From the NCBI GenBank assembly GCA_035438985.1, contig DAORJK010000013.1, positions 30,797 through 94,796 of the forward strand: a DNA stretch of 64,000 nucleotides, written 5' to 3'. Below, piece by piece: positions 6,799 to 15,422 of the stretch (its first letter is position 1; each line of letters begins with the position of its first letter). A program made the position numbers and the translations under genes. Below the pieces are notes generated by a model that was not told the origin of the DNA, did no database searches, and was given only the letters and a program-made list of their open reading frames with translations. This stretch comes from UBA4408 sp002389785 (GTDB taxonomy: Bacteria > Bacteroidota > Bacteroidia > UBA4408).

Positions 6799-8457
6799 CT
6801 ATTTAATTATTATTTTCATTGATTCAAAACAATCAGATGTTTTAAATCTAGCGGTATAAAAACCAACTGGCAAATTTTTATCAATGAAAACTTTATGGGT
6901 TCTAGATGTCAAAAGATTCAAATCAACACGAAATACGACAGAACCAATATTGTTATATAAATCCAACACCCCCATTGTAGACTCATTTCCAAAATATGAG
7001 ATATTAATTTCAAAAACACCATCATTTGGATTTGGGAACGCCTTCATTAGTAACTTGTTCGGTTGGTATGTTAGGTTCTCATCATTCGTTTCTTTTTGAA
7101 CACTAAATTCTTTGAAAAAAGGTAATTCAATCTGTGTAAGAGTCTGGCGAATTTGATTTATCATCACTGTCTCGTTACTTGCAGAACGATTTGCAGAACA
7201 TTGTTCTATAGTCCCTGAAAAGGTAGCCCCAAGCTCAATTTCTAAATAAGATGTTGTGCTATTGGGTCCGTATGTAATGTGATTTCCTGCCTTAAATTCA
7301 TAATCAGCCCCATCGTGAATTGTAATTTTTGATATTACATCAATTCCTTCTTCTGCTTGAAGAATTACCTTATTCTCCGATTGGTAATGGCTCGCAGGGA
7401 AATATTCTCCAGATACACCAGATACACCAGGAAGTTGTAAGTTTTGATAGCAACTTATTTTCCTGCCTCCTAATCCAAGCAAATCTATTGTTAGGTCATT
7501 ATTAGGGTTTAATTTATTTCTTACACCCTGGCGAAAATAACTGCTTTTAAAAGGTCCATAAAAATCCATCATACTAAAGCTACATCCAGATAAACCACCT
7601 GAAAGGACACCAACAATCTTATCATTAGAATTAAACATTACCGCCCCTGATGATCCAGATTGGGTAGAACCATAACACCATTGTGGTACAGTATACCATG
7701 GTATGTCAACGTAGTTACAAATTACTTGAGTTGAAAAACTCTGATTCCAAATCCATCCAAAAAGAATATCTATTATTGTAGTGATTGTATAACATCCTGT
7801 TGAAAGTGAAGAATAGTTTTTCAAAATCCTCTGTGTGCCACTGATTTTTTTAATATCCCCTTCTGGATGATGCACTGTTGTATATAAATTCGGTAATGTA
7901 CCACAATTTGGCGTATTTCCAATACTAACACCATTTAACAATAAACTTGAATTCCAGCCAGCATAGTTATAGTTAAAATGGGGGGGTAAGGGAGTTACTA
8001 TTTCACATAAAGCAAAATCACCCCATGAATAATCCTCAATTAAATTGAGTTTGGAAATGTGCTTGTATTCATAACCATTAGGAAGTATATTACTTGACTG
8101 ACTATTAGCTAACCCTTGATTGGTAGAATGAGTAGAACTAGAGTTAGCATCAGGACTTTGGTAATTAAAATACAAAGTGAAATCATTACTAAAGTCAACA
8201 TCCTTTACACAATGATGAGCAGTAATAAAGTAAAAACCTACATCGCCATCATTTGTGTTTCTGTTTATTAGAGTTCCTGTACACAATCCATCGATACTTA
8301 GTTTGAATACGCTATTTATCATATTACTGTTAGGAGCAACCTGATATTGGGGATCATTTACATTTTTTTGGCACGCACCCGCGTCCCCAAATTCTTGTGC
8401 TAATAAAGACTTTACCAAAATCAATTGAAACAACATAAATCGTCTTACTTTTTTCAT
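6799..8457 (-). CDS. Secreted trypsin-like serine protease with T9SS sorting domain
   Basis: A 552-residue exported protein with a signal peptide ending near LLAQEF. The chymotrypsin-fold triad is visible: His82 in FITAHHC, Asp147 in DYSWGDFALC and Ser270 in QSGSSGAVMF. The TAHHC and GSSGA forms are like lysyl-endopeptidase-type secreted proteases of this phylum. The last 85 residues (KAFPNPNDGVFEI...GFYTARF...MKIIIK) are a type A T9SS C-terminal sorting domain, so the mature enzyme should reach the cell surface or medium. It is the last gene of a minus-strand cluster, 11 nt after a lipoprotein gene. Substrate specificity cannot be read from the sequence. Confidence 0.88.
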   Translation of the reverse strand: MKKVRRFMLFQLILVKSLLAQEFGDAGACQKNVNDPQYQVAPNSNMINSVFKLSIDGLCTGTLINRNTNDGDVGFYFITAHHCVKDVDFSNDFTLYFNYQSPDANSSSTHSTNQGLANSQSSNILPNGYEYKHISKLNLIEDYSWGDFALCEIVTPLPPHFNYNYAGWNSSLLLNGVSIGNTPNCGTLPNLYTTVHHPEGDIKKISGTQRILKNYSSLSTGCYTITTIIDILFGWIWNQSFSTQVICNYVDIPWYTVPQWCYGSTQSGSSGAVMFNSNDKIVGVLSGGLSGCSFSMMDFYGPFKSSYFRQGVRNKLNPNNDLTIDLLGLGGRKISCYQNLQLPGVSGVSGEYFPASHYQSENKVILQAEEGIDVISKITIHDGADYEFKAGNHITYGPNSTTSYLEIELGATFSGTIEQCSANRSASNETVMINQIRQTLTQIELPFFKEFSVQKETNDENLTYQPNKLLMKAFPNPNDGVFEINISYFGNESTMGVLDLYNNIGSVVFRVDLNLLTSRTHKVFIDKNLPVGFYTARFKTSDCFESMKIIIK

Positions 8458-8468
8458 GGACTTGCCTT

Positions 8469-9053
8469 TTATTTTATAAAATATTTAACCAAATTAAATG
8501 TGTCTGTCGAATTAATATAACGGATGATTCCTATATCAGGAGCGAATAATAATTTATTGGGTCCATTTTGAAAATAAATAGCGTTTTGATAATGGGAACC
8601 ACTTACCGTAATTGAATCTAGGACTACCTCCGACGGAATTATTGTACTCAAGGGATGAATATCTGTCTCTGCGTCCATTTTTGCGCCAATGACACATAAA
8701 AAATAATTTTCACAACAATTCGCATTGTTAAAATATTCGCCATTTATTTCTTTATTTATGCCATCATTAATATAATTAGTGTTTAATGTAAATTTTCTCT
8801 CCGGATAAGTAATACATTTTACTTGTTTATCCTTTCGAATAACTTCAGAAAAATTTGTTATGAATACGCTATCTGTCTTTGTTGATTTATTGTTTTTATA
8901 AACCCACCAATTATCAGATTGATACATGCCAAAATAACTATTCATTTTATCTAAAAACCAATAGTCCTTTAATCCTTTTCTTTTTGGACACTGCTTACAA
9001 GAACCTAAAATTAAAGCAATTAAAACAACGACTATACCGGCAAAATTTTTCAT
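8469..9053 (-). CDS. Hypothetical lipoprotein
   Basis: 194 residues from the ATG at 9053; an upstream TTG at 9068 would add five residues but would run into the preceding gene. The signal ends in a lipobox (LILGSCKQC), so the protein is predicted to be membrane-anchored. The body has several paired Cys (for example NCCENYF) and a beta-rich look, with no family I recognise. It lies 7 nt after the preceding gene and 11 nt before the protease gene, so it belongs to the same operon of exported proteins. Confidence 0.7.
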   Translation of the reverse strand: MKNFAGIVVVLIALILGSCKQCPKRKGLKDYWFLDKMNSYFGMYQSDNWWVYKNNKSTKTDSVFITNFSEVIRKDKQVKCITYPERKFTLNTNYINDGINKEINGEYFNNANCCENYFLCVIGAKMDAETDIHPLSTIIPSEVVLDSITVSGSHYQNAIYFQNGPNKLLFAPDIGIIRYINSTDTFNLVKYFIK

Positions 9054-9060
9054 GTGCTTT

Positions 9061-9597
9061 TTAATCAAAATTAATCGAATTAAAGAATATCTCCTTATAT
9101 ATTAGGAGCCTTTGCAAATCAGTTTCAATACCAGTAATTGAAAAAGTTAGAAATTTATCATCATAAAGAAATATTCTATTAAAGGAGTATTCTCTTTCCA
9201 ATGTTGAGAGTTCATCATATGAAAACCCTATTTCTAAACCCCTATGATTATCAATAAGTATATCACTTATTGATGTGAGGGTCCCATTGGAAATTAACAA
9301 TAAAATCTTACCGATCGTTCTTAGGGTGTCATAGTTTGTCTGTGTTAATGCTGTTGTGAAAATCAGACTTGATGAGTCAAAAGAAATGCTATCAATGAAA
9401 TGAACCTGTAAGCCAAGAGTAGAATCAACTTTGAAAAAAAAAGATTCTATATTTATAGTGTCAAGAATAAGTGGATTATTTGGGAGTTTAAAATTAAAGT
9501 CAGGATTATAATTGTTCAATTGCACCCAATTTGTATCAGGCTGAGCAGTCAACTCATAATATCCAATACAAAATAGAAATAGGAATATTTTTTTCAT
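9061..9597 (-). CDS. Hypothetical exported protein
   Basis: 178 residues with a clear Sec signal peptide (KKIFLFLFCIGYYELTAQ) and a small beta-rich body; no lipobox and no sorting domain. Its start codon overlaps the stop of the upstream SprB-repeat gene (ATGA, 4 nt), which points to translational coupling. The pattern of a strand, IESFFFKVD, and the later RLLIYKEIFFNSINFD resembles small DUF-type periplasmic domains, but I cannot name one. Confidence 0.65.
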   Translation of the reverse strand: MKKIFLFLFCIGYYELTAQPDTNWVQLNNYNPDFNFKLPNNPLILDTINIESFFFKVDSTLGLQVHFIDSISFDSSSLIFTTALTQTNYDTLRTIGKILLLISNGTLTSISDILIDNHRGLEIGFSYDELSTLEREYSFNRIFLYDDKFLTFSITGIETDLQRLLIYKEIFFNSINFD

Positions 9598-12500
9598 TTT
9601 CTGTTTATTTTGCTTTCCAATTCGATTATTCTTTTGTTTTGCTGTATTATATACAATGTTAGCTCCTCGACCTTTTGCAATAATTTTGTTTCAATAATTG
9701 CTACATCTATACCATTTTTCTCAACTTCAGATGTGGTTGGGATTCCGGGTAAGTGTTTGTTGTTAGCTATAAATGACTCCAATTCATCAATAGATCTAAG
9801 ATTGTAATCAGAATCGAATACCACATCTTGCCAATGTGCCGAAGTTCCAAGAGCGATTTTCAATTTTTCCGTGATTATTCCTCCAGTCACATACAAATTA
9901 TAATCACCTGGGTAGGATGTCGGATTTCCAATACCAACCTTTCCATTTGAATTTATTGTCATGAGATTGGGGTTTAAAACACCTGGATCGCTATTTATAA
10001 AATTGAAAGACGCGTTGCTTTGCCAACCGTGAATGTAAAAGTTAAATTTTCCAGAAGGATCATTGTCTATTGTAATTCCTCTTCTTGATGGCTTTGCATT
10101 ATCACTCAGAAGTATTTCAAAACTATTTATTGAATTGTCACTTAAAAATTGGACATCGCCATTCACTGTCAATTTTTTGGTTGGTAAATTTGTTCCAATA
10201 CCAATATTACCTGAAAGATATGTATTACCATTATCAATAAGTGGAGTGATAAATAATGCGGGTTGTATAGGATTTCCAAAAATTGTATTTCCATCTGACT
10301 TTATTGAAAAAACTTCATTAGAAGTGTTATTCATATTTAAAAACCCGCTAATTATTTTTGTGCTCATAGCACTTGAAATAAGTAGTGTATTAAAATTGGG
10401 GTCAGAAGTAGTTGTTACTTTTAAGCCTTCTTCTCCTGTTGGTGCTACTACATCGAGGAATGCTCCAGGATTATTAAGGCCTATACCAACCCTACCCACT
10501 TGACGAAAAACACCTGATCCATTGGTTTCCCATAAACCTAAACTGTTGAATGAAGAAGTAGAAACTTTACTTAATTTTCCATCACTATCAGCCTGTATCA
10601 AGTTAAATACACTAGAATTATTATTCAAACTTGAAATTCGAATATCCCCTTCAACATCTAATTTTGCTTGAGGATTGTTTGTGCCAATACCAACATTGGC
10701 ATTTAAATATTGAAATGTTCCCCCATCAATAATTGGTTTAATATAAAAAGCTGGATTGGTTGGGTTTCCAAAATATGTCTCACCATCTCCCTTTATTGAG
10801 AATACATCTTGATACCACCCCCCTGTATTAAGTAATGTACCTTTTAGGATTTTTGTTTCACTCATTCCTACTTGAAGAAGTGTATTATATTCAGGATCTA
10901 CATCACCAGGAGTTGTGCCTGTCAACGTCGAAACCAACATTCCATTTTTTGAAGTTCCTCTTATATTGACTGCAATTCCTATATCTCTAGGATAAGGATG
11001 TCCTACTTCAAAATTATTTCCGGTACTAACTACCCCGCCAGCAGCAGGATTAGCACAAATTGCCACATCCCTTCCACAAAAATAATTGATTAAAAGTCCA
11101 TTAGAGGTTCCTCCATTATTATCAGTCCCTTCAACTTCAATTAGTCCATCTCCATTCCAAGGAGCAGAACCAAAAATTAAAGCAGCATTTGTACTTCCTA
11201 CTGGGTTATCAGGTTTTGAAGCCATAAATCCATTAAAAGAATAGATTGGATCAGGATTTACTCCATTAAAATTTGGAGCAAAGCATAATGGGATCGGCGC
11301 TGGATCAGCTTGACCAAAGCGTACAAACGATTCTCCAGTTGATGTGGAACTATATAAAATTTTTAAAGTTTGTGCAGCATTAAGTGCAATACCACCCTTA
11401 GCAGTTAAAAGTTTTTCAAATCTTGTTCCACTCGTATCGAAACGCATTGTTTCAATATTCATTCTTTTAAAAACCAAATCCTTATTATCACTTGTTCCTA
11501 TGAATTGAGTTGCAGGGTTGGTTCCTGTATTCCCATTCATTGTCCAATCTTCACGTTCTGGAGCAGTAAGAATAGCCGTTTTTTCAGTAATACAACCAGC
11601 AGCGTCAGTTATAACTACTAAGTAAACTCCAGCCCCTAGGTTATTTGGGTTTTGTACGCTTGCTCCATTATTCCAAGCATACGTGTAAGGTGGAGTTCCG
11701 CTTGTTATATTAATATTAATACTTCCATTTGTGCATGTATTACATGAAGTATTTTTAGAATTTGGAAAGACAAACGCAGTAGCATTGGCAGAAACTTCTG
11801 GTGCTCTAGTTAAAGTAATATTTGTTCTAATTTCTGACCCATTTTCATCTCTAATTAGCACAGCATAATCGCCAGCTTCTGTAATTTCATTTAAATTTTG
11901 AGTATTGGGCCCATGTTCCCATTCAAAAGTGTAAGGTGGCGTTCCTCCTGCAACATTTACATTAATTGATCCTGGTAAGTTACATCCAATATTATAATTG
12001 CCAACAACAGTTGGACTTGAAATACTAACGAGTTGAAAAACTGTCGGTTCTATAAGAGTTACACTTGCTGTTGTAGTGCAATTTGTAGCATCATGAACAG
12101 TTAATGAATAAGGACCAGCAGTAAGGTCAGTTATTCTATCGATTGTAGAACCACCATTACTCCATAGATAAGAATAGGGTGGTACACCTCCCAATACTTC
12201 TGCTACAATTATCCCATTATTCCCACCATTCTCAGAAATATGATATCCTCCTTCATACTCTGTAGGACTTAATATAACTTGAAATACATCAGGTTGAGTG
12301 AGTGTAATCTCTCTAGTTACACTTAAACCATTTGAAGATGTAACAACCACTCGATAATACCCTGCTGCTAAATTGCTTCTATTTCTAACCGTTGGCCCAT
12401 CTAACCAAACATAAGTATATGGAGCAGTTCCTCCAGAAATAAATAAATTTATCGAACCATTGTTTGTCCCATTGCAGCTAATGTTATAACCACCTGCATA

Positions 12501-12605
12501 GAGGGATGGTGTGAGTTGCACATCAAATTCTTCGGCTTTAACTAAAGTAATAGTTGTAAAATAAAGCAGAAGAAAACATCTAAAAATCATGGATAATTTT
12601 TTCAT
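9594..12605 (-). CDS. SprB-repeat surface protein with tail-fibre-like C-terminus
   Basis: A 1003-residue exported protein. After a signal peptide (ending VKAEEF) there are four SprB/Ig-like repeats (about residues 40-340), each with the pattern SCNGTNNGSI...GGTAPYTYVW. The middle (about 350-900) is a series of beta-rich blocks with repeated GNVGIGTNNP/GIGLNNPG motifs, typical of trimeric tail-fibre-like stalks. The end, HLPGIPTTSEVEKNGI followed by a heptad helix (ETKLLQKVEELTLYIIQQNKR), matches the terminal chaperone-like region found in many Bacteroidota surface fibres. There is no T9SS sorting domain. It is the first gene of the 12605-to-6799 operon. Likely role: adhesion or gliding-related surface structure, by analogy with SprB. 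Confidence 0.8.
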   Translation of the reverse strand: MKKLSMIFRCFLLLYFTTITLVKAEEFDVQLTPSLYAGGYNISCNGTNNGSINLFISGGTAPYTYVWLDGPTVRNRSNLAAGYYRVVVTSSNGLSVTREITLTQPDVFQVILSPTEYEGGYHISENGGNNGIIVAEVLGGVPPYSYLWSNGGSTIDRITDLTAGPYSLTVHDATNCTTTASVTLIEPTVFQLVSISSPTVVGNYNIGCNLPGSINVNVAGGTPPYTFEWEHGPNTQNLNEITEAGDYAVLIRDENGSEIRTNITLTRAPEVSANATAFVFPNSKNTSCNTCTNGSININITSGTPPYTYAWNNGASVQNPNNLGAGVYLVVITDAAGCITEKTAILTAPEREDWTMNGNTGTNPATQFIGTSDNKDLVFKRMNIETMRFDTSGTRFEKLLTAKGGIALNAAQTLKILYSSTSTGESFVRFGQADPAPIPLCFAPNFNGVNPDPIYSFNGFMASKPDNPVGSTNAALIFGSAPWNGDGLIEVEGTDNNGGTSNGLLINYFCGRDVAICANPAAGGVVSTGNNFEVGHPYPRDIGIAVNIRGTSKNGMLVSTLTGTTPGDVDPEYNTLLQVGMSETKILKGTLLNTGGWYQDVFSIKGDGETYFGNPTNPAFYIKPIIDGGTFQYLNANVGIGTNNPQAKLDVEGDIRISSLNNNSSVFNLIQADSDGKLSKVSTSSFNSLGLWETNGSGVFRQVGRVGIGLNNPGAFLDVVAPTGEEGLKVTTTSDPNFNTLLISSAMSTKIISGFLNMNNTSNEVFSIKSDGNTIFGNPIQPALFITPLIDNGNTYLSGNIGIGTNLPTKKLTVNGDVQFLSDNSINSFEILLSDNAKPSRRGITIDNDPSGKFNFYIHGWQSNASFNFINSDPGVLNPNLMTINSNGKVGIGNPTSYPGDYNLYVTGGIITEKLKIALGTSAHWQDVVFDSDYNLRSIDELESFIANNKHLPGIPTTSEVEKNGIDVAIIETKLLQKVEELTLYIIQQNKRIIELESKINRK

Positions 12606-13088
12606 CGAATTGGGATTATGGTTTTTACAATATTTACAGTAAATATTAGGACAATGTTGGGTACTTAATTTTTCAATGTCAATAGTCTATTAGGTTGATT
12701 TTGTTGTTAATAATTCTTGAATTGCTAATGAATTGATTCCAGTTATCGTAAAAATGGATGAATTTGCAATTGTTTGAAAGTATTGACTAGATTTAAATTT
12801 ATAAGCTGAAACAAAAAACACTTGTGAATAGCAATTTTTACGAAAAAATTTGAACATATAGCTTGGTTGTTTATTGGTCAAACATTCCAGCCTTTCATTT
12901 TTTCACACAATGAAGTATGCGAAAATCCAACAGAACTCAAACTAACAAAATAAAATTTGTTAAAACAAGTTAATTTTATTTCATCGACTACAAAGCACTG
13001 TATGTCTGTTAAATAGTTTTTTTTATCGATGGCTTTATAGGTTAGTTCATCAAACAATTTTCAATTCAATTATAAAAAGTAAATAAAA
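12606..13088. other. Intergenic gap between fibre operon and mobilization genes
   Basis: 483 bases. Besides the 12629-12647 palindrome it holds a 10-bp inverted repeat AAATAAAATT (12948-12957 with 12972-12981), which could be the end of the mobilization transcript. A 63-codon minus-strand frame at 12690-12881 shows no family signal and I do not call it. No integrase, att repeat or tRNA is visible. Confidence 0.5.
12629..12647. promoter_or_regulatory. Perfect palindrome upstream of the SprB-repeat operon
   Basis: AATATTTAC, one base, then its exact complement: a 19-bp palindrome ending 24 bp before the ATG of the surface-fibre gene. It may be an operator for a dimeric repressor. AT-richness makes a chance match possible. 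Confidence 0.4.
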
Positions 13089-14087
13089 CTACCTTACCAA
13101 ACTTTCTTTCGTTTTCACATTTCTGGTTCGTGTCTTGGTTAACTCGTCCTTTTTTTTTGTAATTTCTTCAACTTTAGGTATTGAGGTAACAAAAACATTT
13201 TTGATTTCTTTTTCAATCGTTCTTTCATTTAAAATATAATCCACAGCCTTTTGCGCTTGCCCACTAGCATGAACAATAAATTTCTTGTCTTTCTTTAATT
13301 TTTCAAGCCAGTGTTGTATGTATGCAATGTTATCCTCAAAGTTTTGATGTGGTATTCCAGTATAAGATTTAAGATATGATGCGCCCATTTCAGCGGTAAG
13401 TTCTTCAATAGCATAATCCCTTGTTTGTGGGCCTTTTTGTTCAAGTAATTCCTTTCTGTTAAGCCTTTCACTGTGTCCGGTTGCGTGAACCAATTCATGG
13501 AAAAGTGTTCCGTAATATCTTTCAATACTAACAAAAGAATCAAGCTTTGGCATATTCACATAGTCTTCTCCTGTGTGGTAAAACGCTCTTTGTTCATTGT
13601 GCTGAATGATTGGTTTCTTCGGCATTTCATTGATAACTTTTTCACACGCTTCAATTGGATTGTTCTGTCTTTCTTCCTTAACTGGTAATTTTTCTTTTGG
13701 TATTCCTGTGCATTGATCAATATTAAAAACTGTATAGTACTTGAGTAATGGAGTTTTCTTAACCTCTTTTGTTTTTTCATCTTCCTTTTCAAGCCACTTC
13801 CAAAAAACCACTAGTTGTGACTTTTCTCCTTTCTTTACAGAGCCTCCCAATTCTTTAATTTGATTGAAAGTCAGGAAATAGTTTTGGGAATAATTCAATG
13901 AATTTAATAGCCAAACGTTGATTCCTTTGTAAGGCTTCTTAGAAACTAAATTTCTTGGTAATCCTGAATCTGTCCATGGTTGTTGCCATGGAACAATTTT
14001 CTTTTCAAGTTTTTCTATGATGTGATTGGTAACTATTTGATATATATCTTTAGTTGTGTTTGGTTGATTTTGTTGAGTATTAGTCAT
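13089..14087 (-). CDS. ArdC-like antirestriction protein with zincin domain
   Basis: 332 residues. The N-terminal part (about 10-130) matches the ArdC N-terminal ssDNA-binding domain: IIEKLEKKIVPWQQPW, PRNLVSKKPYKGINVWLL, and a KKGEKSQLVVFWKW strand. The C-terminal part (about 150-290) is a zinc-metallopeptidase-like domain with HELVHATGHSERL (HExxH plus a downstream Glu region in AIEELTAEMGA). ArdC proteins are carried by conjugative and mobilizable DNA and protect incoming single-stranded DNA. It is the last gene of the minus-strand mobilization operon, 11 nt after the relaxase gene. The active-site residues look intact. Confidence 0.88.
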   Translation of the reverse strand: MTNTQQNQPNTTKDIYQIVTNHIIEKLEKKIVPWQQPWTDSGLPRNLVSKKPYKGINVWLLNSLNYSQNYFLTFNQIKELGGSVKKGEKSQLVVFWKWLEKEDEKTKEVKKTPLLKYYTVFNIDQCTGIPKEKLPVKEERQNNPIEACEKVINEMPKKPIIQHNEQRAFYHTGEDYVNMPKLDSFVSIERYYGTLFHELVHATGHSERLNRKELLEQKGPQTRDYAIEELTAEMGASYLKSYTGIPHQNFEDNIAYIQHWLEKLKKDKKFIVHASGQAQKAVDYILNERTIEKEIKNVFVTSIPKVEEITKKKDELTKTRTRNVKTKESLVR

Positions 14088-14098
14088 AATTTTAAATA

Positions 14099-14944
14099 TT
14101 AACGATTAATGTTTCGCACTCTGTCTTTAGAGTTGCCTCTTAATTCCCTTAATTCCTTTTGCTTGTTGTGTATGATGTTTAGCATTTCAATTCTGTCCTC
14201 TGTAAACCCAATTCGGTTGAATCGAAATTTGTTTCTTCCAAAGATTATTCCTGTTGTTTTTCCTCCTCTGTCGTAGGTTTTCAGACCGCATTCATTTAGT
14301 AATTGATAAAAAGTATCTCTTGAATTCGCTTTCTTGTAGCAAGTTTTGAGCATTCCAATTACTTGCTCCTTTTCTGTATCTCTTCCAGTTCTTAACTTGT
14401 AGTTATATTCCCTATCGCTAGCTTTTCCCCTTTCTCTTTTACCATGCGCAACAATTGATTTTGATAATTCCGGAAAATGTTCAATCTGATAATTCTGAAT
14501 TTCTTTCTTAAGTTTTCCAAAATCTGATTTGGACATTCGCATTGCTTTTCCTGCTCTGTATTCGACACCGGAAGCGCAGATATGAATGTGGTAATGTTCT
14601 TTGTCGAAGTGTGGAACTGCAATATACATTCCTTTGGGATTTCTTTTCTGAATGTATTCCCTTGCCATTTCCTGCATCTTGTCTAAGGAAATGTTCTTTG
14701 CATCATCTCTGTGCCAAGAGAGTATCTCATGGGTGAGAATTACAGAATCCTTTCTTTTTCGTAAACGATGTGTTTCATTTTCTTTAAACTGGTTCACCCA
14801 TTTTTCAATATCATCTCCTTTTAAATTGTGTGTCAGAACAAAGCTTTTATCCTTTTCATCAAATAGTCGAGCATTGTCATGGAGCATATACTCCAGTAGT
14901 TTCTTAAAGCTTGGTCGCTTAAAGGATTTTACTTTGACAATCAT
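14099..14944 (-). CDS. Relaxase / mobilization nuclease (MobB/BmgA-like)
   Basis: 281 residues from the ATG at 14944; a TTG at 14953 is less likely. It carries the relaxase motifs: an N-terminal catalytic Tyr region (RPSFKKLLEYMLHD), VLTHNLKGDD, and the metal-binding HFDKEHYHIHICASG (three His). It nicks DNA at oriT and remains attached to the 5' end during transfer. The gene overlaps the MobC-like gene by 26 nt, the usual order for Bacteroidota mobilizable elements. Length and motifs look complete. Confidence 0.88.
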   Translation of the reverse strand: MIVKVKSFKRPSFKKLLEYMLHDNARLFDEKDKSFVLTHNLKGDDIEKWVNQFKENETHRLRKRKDSVILTHEILSWHRDDAKNISLDKMQEMAREYIQKRNPKGMYIAVPHFDKEHYHIHICASGVEYRAGKAMRMSKSDFGKLKKEIQNYQIEHFPELSKSIVAHGKRERGKASDREYNYKLRTGRDTEKEQVIGMLKTCYKKANSRDTFYQLLNECGLKTYDRGGKTTGIIFGRNKFRFNRIGFTEDRIEMLNIIHNKQKELRELRGNSKDRVRNINR

Positions 14945-15422
14945 TTTGAGCAAGTGGTGGGTTTCTAAAAACCTGATTTAATTTTTCTTCTAATCGAATA
15001 ATTATTTTCTCAATGCTCTCAAACTTCTGATCTCGCTCCCAATGATATTTCTCCCTCGTTTTTACAATGCTCTGAATCTGATTTAAACATTCTGAAAGGA
15101 TTTGCTCTAAATGCACAATTTGTTCTGAATTTGGAACGATATAGCTTTGGTTGAGGTAAGACATTACAGCGGAGCGAATAAAGGCGGTAATTGTCATTTT
15201 ATGCCTATTCGCTGCATGCTCAACTTTACTGTATTCACCATTCTCATTTGAGAAGTTGACCGTAAACTCCGGTTTATGATTGCGCTGATTCTGCTTGTAT
15301 TTCAAAAGGTACTCCTTGCGGTAAGCAAGTTTTGCTGCCTTTATTTCCGCATCAGTTCCCTTTTCAAGAACTCCCGTTGCTTCTAAATATTCCCACAGTC
15401 CGTTATTGTTCCTTTTGCTCAT
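14919..15422 (-). CDS. MobC-like relaxosome accessory protein
   Basis: 167 residues. The middle (about 50-95) looks like a ribbon-helix-helix domain: PEFTVNFSNENGEYSKVEHAA, then a helix MTITAFIRSAVMSYL. The C-terminal half is a coiled-coil-like helix. Such proteins bind oriT next to the relaxase and help strand separation. It overlaps both the coupling-protein gene (20 nt) and the relaxase gene (26 nt). Naming as MobC/BmgB-like is based on position and fold pattern. Confidence 0.72.
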   Translation of the reverse strand: MSKRNNNGLWEYLEATGVLEKGTDAEIKAAKLAYRKEYLLKYKQNQRNHKPEFTVNFSNENGEYSKVEHAANRHKMTITAFIRSAVMSYLNQSYIVPNSEQIVHLEQILSECLNQIQSIVKTREKYHWERDQKFESIEKIIIRLEEKLNQVFRNPPLAQNDCQSKIL

